DNA from: Lachnospiraceae bacterium
Lineage (GTDB): Bacteria > Bacillota > Clostridia > Lachnospirales > Lachnospiraceae
DNA length: 64,000 nt
Assembly: GCA_017624835.1 (NCBI GenBank)
Contig: JAGAMG010000044.1
Location: 123,998 to 187,997 of the forward strand
Reading direction: 5' to 3'
Shown: one piece after another, positions 45,901 through 53,729 of the stretch
Numbering within the stretch: position 1 is the stretch's first letter
Layout of the letters: each line of letters opens with the position of its first letter
Notes under the pieces: generated by a model
Database searches by the model: none
What the model was told of the DNA's origin: nothing
Seen by the model: only the letters and a program-made list of their open reading frames with translations
Program-made: the position numbers and the translations under genes

Positions 45901-46016
45901 TAGAAGCAGCAGAAAGTGGTAATATGTTACCTATTATTCTGATTATCTTAATTGCAGTAGCTGCAATTGGTGGTGTGGCAGCCTATGTGGTAATGCGCAA
46001 GAAAGAGAATGAATAG
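36981..46016 (+). CDS. Giant membrane-anchored pectin methylesterase / family 9 pectate lyase
   Basis: A 3011-residue secreted protein. Domains in order: signal peptide (1-36, ending VHAAE); two nearly identical 141-residue domains (236-376, 387-527); several beta-rich modules to about 1180; pectin methylesterase (CE8, about 1180-1590) with catalytic aspartates D1399 (GRQDTLYG) and D1421 (DYIFGG) and R1490 (FGRPW); linker and FN3-like domain (about 1823-1895); a laminin-G-like stretch; family 9 pectate lyase (about 2288-2680) beginning IYVAPNGS and including DADGFAAKL and K2529 in GNGFKMGG, where the family's base lysine is expected; acidic linker; a C-terminal surface domain; and a membrane span (about 2985-3005) with a Lys-rich tail. 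De-esterification and cleavage of pectin in one molecule at the cell surface are inferred from the domains. Confidence 0.93.
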   Translation: MKQLLKCRALSVVLTIALLLGMLPADLLGGVAQVHAAETDANGVSKEVADNVTTWDFSGVTSDKSLDSGAEVLGIIAGSGTVKLREKCIDLYGEQNGKSNGESFIALPLNSATVNAKLEITYSGTGAADATYGGRRIRVGNDATNVVVFQKSAEATEGAEALDGSKYWSKELDSSYFNDNTLRIYGVVGENKIGKIVLTETLSDSASDNDTGKEDTGSGDVGNDDSTSDGMTQFKRTYDFRDGSIIAKDTDGKSDVTSADQKLTVKASSSTTYAYNDADHGSVLKSGNSIEIKVKKGTGTVTLGDCGYSAENAVTASLDGVSLGTLATKSTGCYHNNTTANVVSVDYTCEVEEAVLTLAFSGQVYLPIIVVSGTEPEVPVDMVEFTRTYDFRDGSIIAKDTDGKSDVTSADQKLTVKASSSTTYAYNDADHGSVFKSGNSIEIKVKKGTGTVTLGDCGYSAENAVTASLDGVSLGTLATKSTGCYHNNTTANVVSVDYKCEIDEAVLTLSFSGQVYLPIIIVSGTEPKPEVTEVTATVTTNANSLLATGDTVTLVNAANAEDKHDITNASATAVTLKANATYNIVSSNADVAATVDGKNTVTTTTKAINITVDLTTTVVKPVVTIVDDSDALNGAAITLTNSSDATDTHTLKDGEAVKLKIGATYKLACASTEVLVAIKGDTQLKVTEDLNAIQVNVSKPDLSKHTLDVWDFGAEALANTEYRVYNNKLTAEIINKWYDGVAAGTGSTALAGFTVNDEADNKEFIFNNNGKTNNRLRTINEALTRYDGTLYGETVNGEKGYDSDDKSIRYTGWLYSNSGSTSKVNLQLAVKKGDIVTIASGVNSAGTVYEWMNPSGVVEATKTLDKGARAYTFYATEEGLYTYYASAQKMVVGRVYRERPNEVTVSGTVAAPAGSDLNSAKLVFTQIAPDGTVIGETETAISNGSYSVALQEMYSYVVSMKDANGYIIDTSATGKNGRFSIANAEGNKTVPVTIMQVELVDVTGSLAALTAEDAAKLELTFASDEIYVPTFSVTAGTNNYSAVLEKDITYILTAAGVEDYELKTTTISANASSTQNIVFEKKPVYAVNVTMDGPTVTEAANAKFTFSKLTETNGEVDGTLDGYVYTFTGTDGIQLRDGQYKVEVVLNGYTQQATADLKVSGGAATITVNMKKSGAAGAVAYAETITVGSGKDYATINEALDAVRNMTREDGQRVTIMIDPGNYEEMLYVDVDDVTLKNAAGDASSIELTNKGVDIAGNAVRITSYYGHGYSYYSMNENYMWDANTLAANKANGYRSVENPGSGSGTMWNATVRVYANGFQADGIIFENSFNQYVSKKAAEDTIIKHGDAKEGSTPRADLAEGSTAVQEKAYVERAAALAIGNNYSNIVFDNCKFVGRQDTLYGGTNTYVEFNQCAVYGAVDYIFGGMIAIFNQCDLVFNTSEDKNDVGYITAAQQKSGRGYLMYECTVTSTVPGVDTASAYPSKPGYFGRPWQANTSEVVFYNTKIDAADEHWADKGKSLIAAVGWNSSLGGESTGMYEYGTVENSGVDNSASRAAWATTLSTPTLNDGTPITLDAFRKAAPVVGLYELDLSAGLKAGVTYDGGISVLEDMVMKSDGYIQGSNNPKTASGSGAKGEVPASGAVLVLNAEKDGFLKYEIKDGGKTTYFVDGTTGKFESYTQGSGRALKSFKVEAGHTYYLYAGGSKLCFYTITVDYREPNAWETIAAPTLGTPTVDKTAGTITVPFKAAVGGLNAEALEVRMLLNGEIADTISYVTESDEGTVTFTPEASGAYTFQGILRRSGAQGKNSNVTAAVDFILPMRDPVIVNVENQGSGAVKFSWQEVNEAEKYEVYIDGTLKETVTVPFARFNGLTVGKEYEFGVKAIGNGYTSAMSTMKQTITAEAQKSWLFAAFGSGVDTKNNKLNDGIDSKADTELALQSAGGKGKLVPASTDGLAFYYTTIDPETENFTLSADVTVEEWTYSNGQEGFGLMAADAVGTHGDSSVFWNNSYMNSVTKVEYFWDDSAKAVADSGTKYSMKLGVGSQEKIGVSKDNLEAIQGGDLSAFSSSMKTLDTSCAQNQLPAGTYNLAANYTNDTDLGDVNAKATFHLTIQRNNTGYLLSYTDENGVTTTNKYYHGDNGDELAKLDPYNIYVGFFASRNAKIKVSNVSLTTINPADDAPAEERPLTYITPNYTVESAKIANSSNYEFVYYGNADGLLTVKLEDEVLADKVAVKANEKYRIPTTLKKKNNTFEVTFTPDPNYCPSKYERLSSYEAKTFTVDVKFNEFNRNIIYVAPNGSASADGSKENPMDIYSAVRFVKAGDVILLKEGTYSLNSTVTVERGINGTAEQNIYMIVDPEATTRPVLDFNGACAGMVLAGDYWYFQGFDVTRSANGQKGVQVSGDYNTLDNLRTYRNGNTGIQISRYKGTDQWEDWPSNNLILNCTSYLNADAGYEDADGFAAKLTVADGNVFDGCIAAYNADDGWDLFAKIESGLIGQVKIQNSIAYKNGYTIDENGNEINAGNGNGFKMGGSSMSGRHLLYNSVAFANKSKGIDSNSCPDILAYSSTSFDNESFNVAFYTNDAKNTDFAADGVLSYKKSNTVAEQLKLKGLQDESKVYKASNYYFYGDVSKNTEGKTVADDWFVSLDTNKAIHGGITRNANGIINMNGYLELTANVPEGVGARMDGTPSKVIELPELIIKESEKDDDNSDMEEEDNDDDDKKEETTVVTPETGKKPSASTSKPNKNQNVEKKPVKVVINEDADWQEVNDTLKELIASSTGEKPVLEVELGEHYNLSTDILIALMGTNATLHIQQKNGIIWEINGKEVDTPTNINLKVKLDSNAILAEALKLFEGAIDMQQFSLEHEGKFGCKAIMKFPAGKKHDGKFANLFYYNNGTFEFMGSSKVAGGYAEFEFTHASDYVVVITEAAMEGVPGTKTEATDKAAADNAATQKSDSATDKNADVIGAGTAVAVEAAESGNMLPIILIILIAVAAIGGVAAYVVMRKKENE
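37686..38107 (+). repeat. Direct repeat unit 1 in the giant pectinase gene
   Basis: 422-base unit coding residues 236-376 (TYDFRDGSIIAKDTDGKSDV...), nearly identical in DNA and protein to the unit 453 bases downstream. The fold looks beta-rich and carbohydrate-binding-like; family not recognised. Confidence 0.92.
38139..38560 (+). repeat. Direct repeat unit 2 in the giant pectinase gene
   Basis: Second copy, residues 387-527, offset exactly 151 codons. Differences from unit 1 are few and mostly silent near the start, with a few residue changes (for example L to F after GSV, and VEEAVLTLAF against IDEAVLTLSF). Confidence 0.92.
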
Positions 46017-46034
46017 AATACTGTAATAAAACAA

Positions 46035-46068
46035 AAAAAGGAATTGTCAGTGATGGCAATTCCTTTTT
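46035..46068. terminator. Bidirectional terminator between the pectinase and dehydrogenase genes
   Basis: AAAAAGGAATTG (46035-46046) pairs with CAATTCCTTTTT (46057-46068); A- and T-runs on both sides allow it to act in both directions. Confidence 0.9.
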
Positions 46069-46100
46069 GCTTACGGTGCATATATACGGGTTTTCACATC

Positions 46101-47090
46101 TTACTTCACATCATTCGGACTATCCTTCCCGGCTTCATAATCCAACGCATTCTGCAAGGTAGTCTCTGCAATGGCTGACAACGCCTCCCGTGTAAAGAAG
46201 CCCTGATGGGAGGTTATCATTACATTGGGGAAGGAGAGGAGTCTGGCGGTAGTGGAGTGCTCCAGAATTTCATCGGAACGATCTTCAAAAACATTGTTGG
46301 TTTCTTCTTCGTAAACATCCAGACCCACTCCGGCAAATTTTTTCATTCGGATTCCCTCAATTAAGTCGTCTGTTTTAACCAACGCACCTCTTGAAGTGTT
46401 AACCAAAATGACTCCATCCTTCATTTTTCGGATTGTCTCAATATTAATCATGTGATGAGTGGATTCCATTAAAGGACAATGTAGGGAAATTAAGTCGCTT
46501 TCTGCTAACAATGTATCCAGAGAAACATATTCCACAAAGTCCTTTAAAGTGGGATTTTCATATACATCATAGGCAATCACTTTCATGCCAAAGCCATGGC
46601 AGATGCGGCACATTGCAGCACCGATTTTGCCGGTACCGATAATGCCGGCGGTTTTCTGATAAAAATTAAAGCCCATGAGACCGCTTAAGCTGAAATCATT
46701 TTCCCTTACCTTGTTATAAGCCTTGTAAAGTCGACGGTTACAGGCTAATGCCAATGCCATGGCATGTTCTGCCACTGCTTCCGGTGAATATCCCGGCACT
46801 CTCATGACACGAATGTCATATTCTTTAGCTTTTTCCATATCTACATTATTAAAGCCGGCGCAACGCATTAGCACAAGTCCCACCTTCTTCTCGTGCAAAA
46901 TGGATAAAGTCTGTGCACCCACATCGGAGCTTACAAATGCGCAAACCGCATCAAAGCCTTCAGCAAGTGCTGCAGTTCTGGGATCTAAATCGGATTTGGT
47001 ATATTCAATCTCAATGTTGGGAAACTGCTCACTAGTAAGCTCAAAAGAGTTTTTGTCATAATTTTTTGTATCATAAAATAAAATACGCAT
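46101..47090 (-). CDS. D-isomer 2-hydroxyacid dehydrogenase, probable D-lactate dehydrogenase
   Basis: NAD-dependent 329-residue enzyme. The nucleotide-binding block is GIIGTGKIGAAMCRI, the catalytic Arg is in VNTSRGALVKTDDL, Glu is in AGVGLDVYEEE and the terminal His is in ITSHQGFFT. The sequence LMRCAGFNNVDMEKA and VPGYSPEAVAEHAMAL match fermentative D-lactate dehydrogenase of the LdhA type, which regenerates NAD by reducing pyruvate. Other 2-hydroxyacid substrates are possible. It is a single gene, flanked by terminators. Confidence 0.9.
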   Translation of the reverse strand: MRILFYDTKNYDKNSFELTSEQFPNIEIEYTKSDLDPRTAALAEGFDAVCAFVSSDVGAQTLSILHEKKVGLVLMRCAGFNNVDMEKAKEYDIRVMRVPGYSPEAVAEHAMALALACNRRLYKAYNKVRENDFSLSGLMGFNFYQKTAGIIGTGKIGAAMCRICHGFGMKVIAYDVYENPTLKDFVEYVSLDTLLAESDLISLHCPLMESTHHMINIETIRKMKDGVILVNTSRGALVKTDDLIEGIRMKKFAGVGLDVYEEETNNVFEDRSDEILEHSTTARLLSFPNVMITSHQGFFTREALSAIAETTLQNALDYEAGKDSPNDVK

Positions 47091-47250
47091 ACTTTTACCT
47101 CCGTGTTGAAAATCATTTTTTTACTATAGTAACCATATTATATGAAATAAACCATATGCAAAGCAAATTCTAATATCATTTTTTAAAATTATATCAGAAA
47201 CTTTTAAAAAAGATAGTGTATAAAATTGGTATATGTAAAGGAAAATATAA

Positions 47251-47286
47251 GGGAATCCCCCCACAAGACCATAGTCCTGCGAGGGG
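47251..47286 (-). terminator. Hairpin terminator after cellobiose phosphorylase
   Basis: Thirteen pairs (47257-47269 with 47274-47286, including G-T pairs) around a four-base loop, 18 bases after the stop on the minus strand, followed by a modest T-rich tract. Confidence 0.7.
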
Positions 47287-47303
47287 AATATATGAGGAGA
47301 GTA

Positions 47304-49754
47304 TTAGCCCATGCAAATAACAACATTTACTTCACTCTTATCTGCGCTGTAAGGGATAACAGGATTGGATAAATCCAGTCCATCAACAGCTACGCCATCT
47401 ACTGTCATGGATACCACACCCTTTTCCACATTGGAGGGATTCTTAACCTCAATGTGATAGGTGACATCCCGGAACTGGCGGGTAATGGTAAAGTCGCCAA
47501 AGCCCTTGGGGATACAAGGATTTACGGATAATCCTGTATGGGTAGGGTAAATACCCAAAATGTACTGTGAAATATTTACAAAGGTCCATGCAGCAGTACC
47601 GGTTAACCAGCTATTCTTTGCTTCACCATGGAATTTTGCATCTCTTCCGGCAATCATCTGGGAATATACATAGGGCTCGGTGCGGTGGATTTCGCTGATT
47701 TCTTCCACATAGGCAGGACAGGTCTTTTTATAAATTTCAAAGGCTCTGTCGCCTCTGCCGATTACAGTTTCTGCAATGGATACCCAAGGGTTATTATGGC
47801 AGAAAATACCGGCGTTTTCTTTGTATCCCGGAGGATAGGAGGAAACCTCACCAAGTTCCAGGTGATATTCAGTATAAGCAGGCTGCAGAATCATTACACC
47901 ATAGTCGGTATCCAGACGCTCCTTTACGGAATTCAATGCCTTTTCGGCAAGACCTTCTTTTACGCCCACTCCTGCCAGAACACAGAAGCCTTGGGGCTCA
48001 ATATAAATCTGACCTTCTCTGCATTCCTTGGAACCAATCTTTTTGCTGTAAGCATCATAAGCACGTACAAACCAATCGCCGTCCCAACCACTTTCTAAAA
48101 TGGTATCATACATAACTGCCACTTCCTTGCGGGCGCGGGCTGCTTCTTGGGTATCCCCCATGAGCTCTGCAAGCTGTGCATATTCCTCGCCGTATTTTAC
48201 AAACATTCCTGCAATAAAGACGGATTCTGCCACAGGGCCTTCGCTGGGACCAAAGGTTTGGAAGGATTCTCCGGGGTGTGCAGAGAAGCAATTCAGGTTC
48301 AAACAGTCATTCCAATCTGCACGACCAATCAAAGGTAATCCGTGAGGACCCTTGTGATTTACGGTGTAATCAAAGGAGCGTTTTAAGTGATTCATAAGAG
48401 GAGTTGCAACGCTCATATCATTATCAAAAGGAACCATCTCGGTCAAAATGGAGGTATCCCCGGTTTCTCTTACATAAGCGCTGGTTCCTGCAATCAGCCA
48501 CAGAGGATCATCGTTGAATCCGCTTCCGATATCGGAATTTCCCTTTTTGGTAAGAGGCTGGTACTGATGATATGCACTACCATCCTGGAACTGGGTGGAG
48601 GCAATGTCAATAATACGCTCTCTTGCGCGGTCAGGAATCAAATGCACAAAGCCTAATAAATCCTGACAGGAATCACGGAAGCCCATACCACGTCCGATGC
48701 CGGACTCGTAATAGGAGGCAGAACGGGACATGTTGAAGGTAACCATACACTGATACTGATTCCAAATATTTACCATGCGGTTTACCTTGTCATCACCGGA
48801 TTCAACGTGATATTTGGAAAGCAGCTTCTTCCAATAATCCTGCAATTCGCCAAAGGCTTTTTCTACACCTGCATCGGTATTGTATTTATCCAGCATTGCC
48901 ATAGCCGGCTTTTTATTAATAATGCCATAGGATTCCCATTTGTCATCCTCAGAATTTTCAATATAACCAAGCACAAAGATATAAGTTTTGCTTTCGCCGG
49001 GAGCCAGAGTTACATCTAACTGATGGGATGCAATAGGGGACCAACCACTTGCCATGGAGTTGTTGCAGGATCCTTTTTCAACCACTTCCGGCATATCTGC
49101 ACCATGGTATGCACCTAAAAATTCGTCACGGCTGGTGTCAAATCCGGCAATTTCAGCATTTACAGAATAAATTGCGTAGTGATTACGGCGTTCTCGGTAT
49201 TCTGTTTTATGGAAAATGGTAGAACCCTGTACCTCCACTTCGCCAATGCTCAAATTACGCTGGAAATTCTTCATATCGTCGTCCGCATTCCAGAGACACC
49301 ATTCCACATAGGAGAAAACGGATAACTTCTTTTCCTGTGTACCTTCGTTGGTTAAAGTCAACTGAGAAATTTCGCAATTGTCCTGTAATGGGACAAAAGA
49401 TAATACAGAAGTCTTTACCTGATTCTTGGAAGCTGTAAAACGGCTGTAGCCAATACCATGACGACATTCGTAGGAATCTAATTCCGTCTTAGTAGGCTGC
49501 CATCCGGGATTCCAAACACAGTCTTCGTCTTTGATATAAAAATACTTACCGTTAATATCGGCAGGAACATTGTTGTAGCGGTAACGTGTTAAACGTAACA
49601 GCTTGGCATCCTTGTAAAAGGAATATCCGCCGCTGGTATTGGAAATCAGACTGAAAAATTCATTGCAGCCCAGATAGTTAATCCAGGGAAGGGGAGTTTT
49701 GGGGGTTGTAATGACATATTCCTGATGAGTATCATCGAAATAACCAAATTTCAT
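47304..49754 (-). CDS. Cellobiose phosphorylase
   Basis: GH94 enzyme that splits cellobiose with phosphate into glucose and glucose 1-phosphate, saving an ATP. The 816-residue sequence begins [29 protein letters not shown], and has [31 protein letters not shown] and [13 protein letters not shown], all typical of true cellobiose phosphorylase and not of cellodextrin or chitobiose enzymes. The catalytic acid is D483 in [11 protein letters not shown]. The frame is open 71 codons upstream, but that part is hydrophobic, lies over a promoter and operator, and AGAAAGG serves the ATG at 49754. It is divergent from a LacI gene followed by an ABC importer, so the set takes up and uses cellobiose. Confidence 0.95.
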   Translation of the reverse strand: MKFGYFDDTHQEYVITTPKTPLPWINYLGCNEFFSLISNTSGGYSFYKDAKLLRLTRYRYNNVPADINGKYFYIKDEDCVWNPGWQPTKTELDSYECRHGIGYSRFTASKNQVKTSVLSFVPLQDNCEISQLTLTNEGTQEKKLSVFSYVEWCLWNADDDMKNFQRNLSIGEVEVQGSTIFHKTEYRERRNHYAIYSVNAEIAGFDTSRDEFLGAYHGADMPEVVEKGSCNNSMASGWSPIASHQLDVTLAPGESKTYIFVLGYIENSEDDKWESYGIINKKPAMAMLDKYNTDAGVEKAFGELQDYWKKLLSKYHVESGDDKVNRMVNIWNQYQCMVTFNMSRSASYYESGIGRGMGFRDSCQDLLGFVHLIPDRARERIIDIASTQFQDGSAYHQYQPLTKKGNSDIGSGFNDDPLWLIAGTSAYVRETGDTSILTEMVPFDNDMSVATPLMNHLKRSFDYTVNHKGPHGLPLIGRADWNDCLNLNCFSAHPGESFQTFGPSEGPVAESVFIAGMFVKYGEEYAQLAELMGDTQEAARARKEVAVMYDTILESGWDGDWFVRAYDAYSKKIGSKECREGQIYIEPQGFCVLAGVGVKEGLAEKALNSVKERLDTDYGVMILQPAYTEYHLELGEVSSYPPGYKENAGIFCHNNPWVSIAETVIGRGDRAFEIYKKTCPAYVEEISEIHRTEPYVYSQMIAGRDAKFHGEAKNSWLTGTAAWTFVNISQYILGIYPTHTGLSVNPCIPKGFGDFTITRQFRDVTYHIEVKNPSNVEKGVVSMTVDGVAVDGLDLSNPVIPYSADKSEVNVVICMG

Positions 49755-49838
49755 AGTATATACCAAACCTTTCTGTAGCCTGCGTGTGAATAGTTTAACA
49801 TTCCAACGCAGAAAATAGTACTTTTCATTGTTGTTACA

Positions 49839-49853
49839 GAAAACGATTAAGTT
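49839..49853. promoter_or_regulatory. Operator copy 1 (GAAAACGATTAAGTT)
   Basis: Fifteen bases identical to copy 2 at 50174-50188. It lies just downstream of the predicted cellobiose phosphorylase start of transcription, a position where a LacI-type protein would block elongation. The adjacent LacI protein is the likely binder. Confidence 0.7.
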
Positions 49854-49871
49854 GTTTAAATCTTGAATAGA

Positions 49872-49900
49872 ATTATACAGAAGGAAAAGAAAAAAAGCAA
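49872..49900 (-). promoter_or_regulatory. Promoter of cellobiose phosphorylase
   Basis: Read on the minus strand, TTGCTT (49895-49900) and a consensus TATAAT (49872-49877) are 17 bases apart. The start of transcription would be near 49865, followed by the operator at 49839-49853. Confidence 0.75.
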
Positions 49901-50136
49901 TACATATATTTGAAAAAATATCGAAAAAATAAGGAAAAAATAACTGATGAAATTGGAAATAATACAAGAAAAAAGTAATGAGAAGGAAAAAGTAAAAACA
50001 CGAAACGTTATCGCGAAAAACTCCTTTTAATAGAAGAAACAGAAAAATTAATAAGCATAGATGTACAAAATGACGAGTTTAAAACTGTGTATTTTTTACA
50101 AAATGGATATTTTCAACTAAAAAAATCAAAAAACTA

Positions 50137-50165
50137 TTGCAAAATTATGAAAAATGATATATATT
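50137..50165 (+). promoter_or_regulatory. Promoter of the LacI regulator and importer genes
   Basis: TTGCAA (50137-50142), 17-base spacer, TATATT (50160-50165), 65 bases before the regulator start. The rest of the 475-base gap is AT-rich with no coding potential. It also holds the sequence CGAAACGTTATCGCG near 50000, which could be a third regulator site. Confidence 0.65.
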
Positions 50166-50173
50166 TAATTTAC

Positions 50174-50188
50174 GAAAACGATTAAGTT
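50174..50188. promoter_or_regulatory. Operator copy 2 (GAAAACGATTAAGTT)
   Basis: Same 15 bases as copy 1, on the same strand, placed just after the predicted start of the regulator's own transcript, so autoregulation is likely. Both copies contain the ACGATT core common in LacI-type operators. Confidence 0.7.
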
Positions 50189-50229
50189 AACAACAGACGC
50201 AGCGTATGATACGAGTCGGGAGAGCAACT

Positions 50230-51255
50230 ATGGCATCACTAAAAGATATTTCCAAGATTTGTGGAGTTTCCGTGGCGACAGTAAGTAAGGCGCTGAATAA
50301 CCACAGTGATATTGGAGAAGAAACAAAAGAAAATATCAGACGGGTTGCCAAAGAGCTTGGATATTCTCCGAATTTATCAGCAAGGGCGCTAAAGACCAAC
50401 AGAACCTATGGTATTGGAGTATTGTTTGCGGATGAGGCGATGAGCGGTCTGACCCATGATTACTTTTCCGGTGTGCTGGACAGTTTTAAACGGACGGCGG
50501 AAAAGAAAGGTTACGACATTACCTTTATCAACAGCTGTAAGGATAGACCAAACAGGATGTCCTATCTGGAACACAGCAAATACAGAGGCTTTGACGGAGT
50601 GGTTCTTGCCTGTATCGACTTCAATGACCCGGAGGTAATCGAATTGGTGCAAAGCTCCATACCGGTGGTTACCATTGACTATCTGTTCAATAACAGGATA
50701 GCCGTAGTTTCAGATAACGTAACGGGAATGAAAGAGCTTTTGGAATATGTGTATGGTATGGGACATAGAAAGATTGCATATATACACGGTGCAGATTCAG
50801 CAACAACCTCTAGTCGGTTATCAAGTTTTTATCGAACGGCAGAAAAACTTGGGCTAAGTATACCGGACGAATATATCCGAGAAGCAGCCTACAGGGATAC
50901 GCGTAATACATATCAGATAACCAATGAACTGTTGCGTTTGGCAGACCCGCCTACTTGCATTCTATATCCTGATGACTTTGCAGCCTTTGGCGGGATTAAT
51001 GCAATCAGAGAAAACGGCTTGCGAATACCGGAGGATGTTTCCGTGGCGGGCTATGACGGTATCAGGGCAGCCAGACATTTGGAACCCAAGCTTACCACGG
51101 TCAGACAGGATACAGAGCGAATCGGAAGTATAGCTGCAACGCAGTTGATAAACTTAATTGACAAACCCAAAACCACGATTGTGGAACAAATTATTGTACC
51201 CGGTAGAGTGGAGGAAGGAAAATCGGTAGCCCGAATTTCCATAGAAACAACTTAG
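50230..51255 (+). CDS. LacI/GalR family regulator of cellobiose uptake and phosphorolysis
   Basis: A 341-residue regulator with helix-turn-helix [24 protein letters not shown], hinge [11 protein letters not shown] and a sugar-binding domain. It lies between the divergent cellobiose phosphorylase gene and the ABC importer genes, with the same 15-bp operator at both promoters. Control of this cellobiose module by cellobiose or glucose is inferred. The ATG at 50230 is chosen over 50206 because the helix-turn-helix starts directly after it. Confidence 0.9.
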   Translation: MASLKDISKICGVSVATVSKALNNHSDIGEETKENIRRVAKELGYSPNLSARALKTNRTYGIGVLFADEAMSGLTHDYFSGVLDSFKRTAEKKGYDITFINSCKDRPNRMSYLEHSKYRGFDGVVLACIDFNDPEVIELVQSSIPVVTIDYLFNNRIAVVSDNVTGMKELLEYVYGMGHRKIAYIHGADSATTSSRLSSFYRTAEKLGLSIPDEYIREAAYRDTRNTYQITNELLRLADPPTCILYPDDFAAFGGINAIRENGLRIPEDVSVAGYDGIRAARHLEPKLTTVRQDTERIGSIAATQLINLIDKPKTTIVEQIIVPGRVEEGKSVARISIETT

Positions 51256-51330
51256 GCATTTATTGCGGAAAGCAATAAACATAAATGCAGCACTAAAAAC
51301 ATTTAATTTCAAATAATGGGAGGAATTATC

Positions 51331-52650
51331 ATGAAGAAAAAAGTACTTGGTGCTTTACTTGTAACAACAATGTTGGCTAGCATGCTGGCAGGCTGTGGCG
51401 GCAAATCCGCAAGCAATGGAAAGGTTCTCAACATCTATTGTTGGAACGAAGAATTTAAGTCCCGTATTACCGATCACTACCCTAATTACACAGAGGTAGA
51501 TGCTACTACAGGTAAAATCGGCGAAGTAACAGTTAAGTGGAATATCACTCCTAACGAGAATAACGCTTATCAGAATAATCTGGATGCAACCCTGTTAAAG
51601 CAGGAAGATGCAGCAGCTGATGATAAGGTAGATATCTTCCTGGTAGAAGCTGACTACGCTTTGAAGTATGTAGATACCGAATATACCATGGCTGTTAAAG
51701 ATTTAGGTATTACCGATCAGGATGTGGCTAATCAGTACAAATATACCAAGGATATCGTTACTGATTCCAAGGGCGTATTAAAGGGTCTTTCCTGGCAGGG
51801 GTGTCCCGCTGTATTATTCTACAACCGTGAAGTTGCTAAGGAAGTATTGGGAAGCGATGATCCTGCAGTAGTTCAGGAATCCGTAAAGGATTGGGATACC
51901 TTCGTTGCAACCGCAGCAACAATGGATGCAGCAGGTTATGATATGGTATCTTCCGTAAATGATACCTACCGTGTATACTCCAACAACGTTTCTACTAAGT
52001 GGGTTGTTGATAATAAGATTCAGATTGATGATAACATTATGAAGTGGGTAGACGACTCCAAGAAATTGGTTGACGCCGGTTATGCAGGAACTCATGAGCT
52101 TTGGAGTGATGACTGGAGCAAGGGCTTCTATCCTGAAGGAAAAGTATTCTGCTACTTTGGACCCGCTTGGTTAGTAAACTTCTCCATGGCTGCTGATCAG
52201 CCCGGTAGTGTTGGTAACCTTGGACAGTGGGGCGCAACTGTAGGTCCTCAGGGCTTCTTCTGGGGCGGTACATGGATTTGTGCAGCAACCGGTACTGACA
52301 ATGTTGAGCTGATTAAGGATATCATGCTTCAGATGACTACTAATGAAGAGCTGATGACCGGTATTGTTAAGAAGGATGATGACTTTGTAAACAACAAGCC
52401 TGCAATGGAAGCTATGGCTGCTGATACCAGTTACTCCAGCGCAATCCTTGGCGGACAGAATCCTTTGGCTATGTACTGTGAAGGTGCAGAGAGCATTGAT
52501 TTGAGCAACCTTTCCGCATTTGACCAGGGTTGTAACGAAGAGTTCCAGAAGGCAATGAAGAACTACTTCGAAGGCAATGCAGATTTGAATGCAGCATTAG
52601 ATTTGTTCTACAAAGCAGTAGAAGAGAAATATCCTGAATTAACTCACTAA
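51331..52650 (+). CDS. ABC transporter sugar-binding lipoprotein (CUT1 type)
   Basis: Extracellular solute-binding protein of 439 residues. The signal peptide ends in the lipobox LAGC with Cys22 as the lipidation site. The mature part begins SASNGKVLNIYCWNEEFKSRI and has the PVW-like patterns of carbohydrate-uptake family 1 (ALLWQGCPAVLFYNREVAKE as WQGCPAVLFYNRE). It would capture an oligosaccharide, probably cellobiose or another beta-glucan fragment given its neighbours. A hairpin follows the gene before the permeases, a usual way to make more binding protein than permease. Confidence 0.9.
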   Translation: MKKKVLGALLVTTMLASMLAGCGGKSASNGKVLNIYCWNEEFKSRITDHYPNYTEVDATTGKIGEVTVKWNITPNENNAYQNNLDATLLKQEDAAADDKVDIFLVEADYALKYVDTEYTMAVKDLGITDQDVANQYKYTKDIVTDSKGVLKGLSWQGCPAVLFYNREVAKEVLGSDDPAVVQESVKDWDTFVATAATMDAAGYDMVSSVNDTYRVYSNNVSTKWVVDNKIQIDDNIMKWVDDSKKLVDAGYAGTHELWSDDWSKGFYPEGKVFCYFGPAWLVNFSMAADQPGSVGNLGQWGATVGPQGFFWGGTWICAATGTDNVELIKDIMLQMTTNEELMTGIVKKDDDFVNNKPAMEAMAADTSYSSAILGGQNPLAMYCEGAESIDLSNLSAFDQGCNEEFQKAMKNYFEGNADLNAALDLFYKAVEEKYPELTH

Positions 52651-52682
52651 TTATTATAATTGTTAATAGCTGGTTAATAGAG

Positions 52683-52719
52683 CCGTGCCTGCCTGAGCGG
52701 TCAGGTGGGCACGGTTTTT
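52683..52719 (+). terminator. Hairpin between binding protein and permease genes
   Basis: CCGTGCC (52683-52689) with GGCACGG (52708-52714) and the inner CCTGA/TCAGG form a long stem with GCGG loop, followed by TTTTT. No new promoter is obvious before the permease gene, so partial read-through is likely. Confidence 0.85.
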
Positions 52720-52803
52720 CTCAAAATTGCAGAGCTGGCAACAGATTTTTGGGGCAAAGATTTGCTGCGAGCTTTGTAAGAAAATGAAAGTCGGAGGTGT
52801 ATT

Positions 52804-53715
52804 ATGAAGAAAGCAAAGCGGGGAAAAGTAGTAAGCTATAATAAGTGGGGATACATATTCCTGATTCCTTTTATCACAGTGTATGTGGTGTTTCAATTGA
52901 TTCCTTTGGTTAGCACCATTGTAAACAGCTTCTTTGAAAATTACCGTTCGGGATTAACACAGATTGGACCTACCTTTATTGGTCTGGCGAATTATAAGGA
53001 AATTTTTGCCAATCCTGACATATGGATTTATGCCCAAAATACTCTGATTATGTGGGTGATGGGATTTGTACCTCAGATTTTGGTTTCCTTGCTTTTAGGT
53101 GCATGGTTCTCGGATCCCAGTCTCAGATTGAAAGGTCAGGGATTTTTTAAGACCGTAATTTACTTACCTAATTTGATTATGGCATCAGCGTTTTCCATGC
53201 TGTTCTTTACCCTGTTCTCTGACGGTGGTCCTATCAACTCCATATTGATACAGATGGGTATTTTGGATGAGCCTTTTAAGTTCCTCTCCCATGTATGGAG
53301 TACCAGAACCCTGGTGGCACTTATGAACTTCCTGATGTGGTTTGGTAATACGACGATTCTGTTGATGGCAGGTATGATGGGTATTGATACCTCCCTGTTT
53401 GAAGCGGCACAGGTGGATGGTGCCACACCTACCAAGATATTCTATAAGATTACATTGCCTTTACTGAAGCCGATTTTGATTTATGTAATGATTACCTCAT
53501 TGGTTGGTGGTTTGCAGATGTTTGATGTACCTCAGATTTTGACCAATGGTAACGGTGAGCCCATGCGTTCTTCCATGACCTTGATTATGTACCTGAATAA
53601 GCATTTGTACAGTAAAAATTATGGTATGGGCGGTGCGTTATCCGTAATCCTCTTTGTGATTACAGGTGTTTTGAGTTTGGTTGTATTTAAGTTTTCCAAT
53701 AATAAAGAGAAGTAG
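52804..53715 (+). CDS. ABC transporter permease (MalF type)
   Basis: A 303-residue membrane protein with six predicted spans and the ATPase-contact motif EAAQVDGATPTKIFYKITLP. It belongs to the CUT1 sugar importers and starts behind GGAGGTG after the binding protein gene. With the following permease it forms the membrane channel. No ATPase gene is nearby, so a shared MsmK-like ATPase encoded elsewhere is expected. Confidence 0.93.
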   Translation: MKKAKRGKVVSYNKWGYIFLIPFITVYVVFQLIPLVSTIVNSFFENYRSGLTQIGPTFIGLANYKEIFANPDIWIYAQNTLIMWVMGFVPQILVSLLLGAWFSDPSLRLKGQGFFKTVIYLPNLIMASAFSMLFFTLFSDGGPINSILIQMGILDEPFKFLSHVWSTRTLVALMNFLMWFGNTTILLMAGMMGIDTSLFEAAQVDGATPTKIFYKITLPLLKPILIYVMITSLVGGLQMFDVPQILTNGNGEPMRSSMTLIMYLNKHLYSKNYGMGGALSVILFVITGVLSLVVFKFSNNKEK

Positions 53716-53729
53716 GAGGTGATGGTGCA

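Noticed and set aside
49755-49967. 71-codon N-terminal extension of cellobiose phosphorylase
   Set aside because: It is hydrophobic and low-complexity, covers the promoter and operator, and the family start with ribosome site is at 49754.
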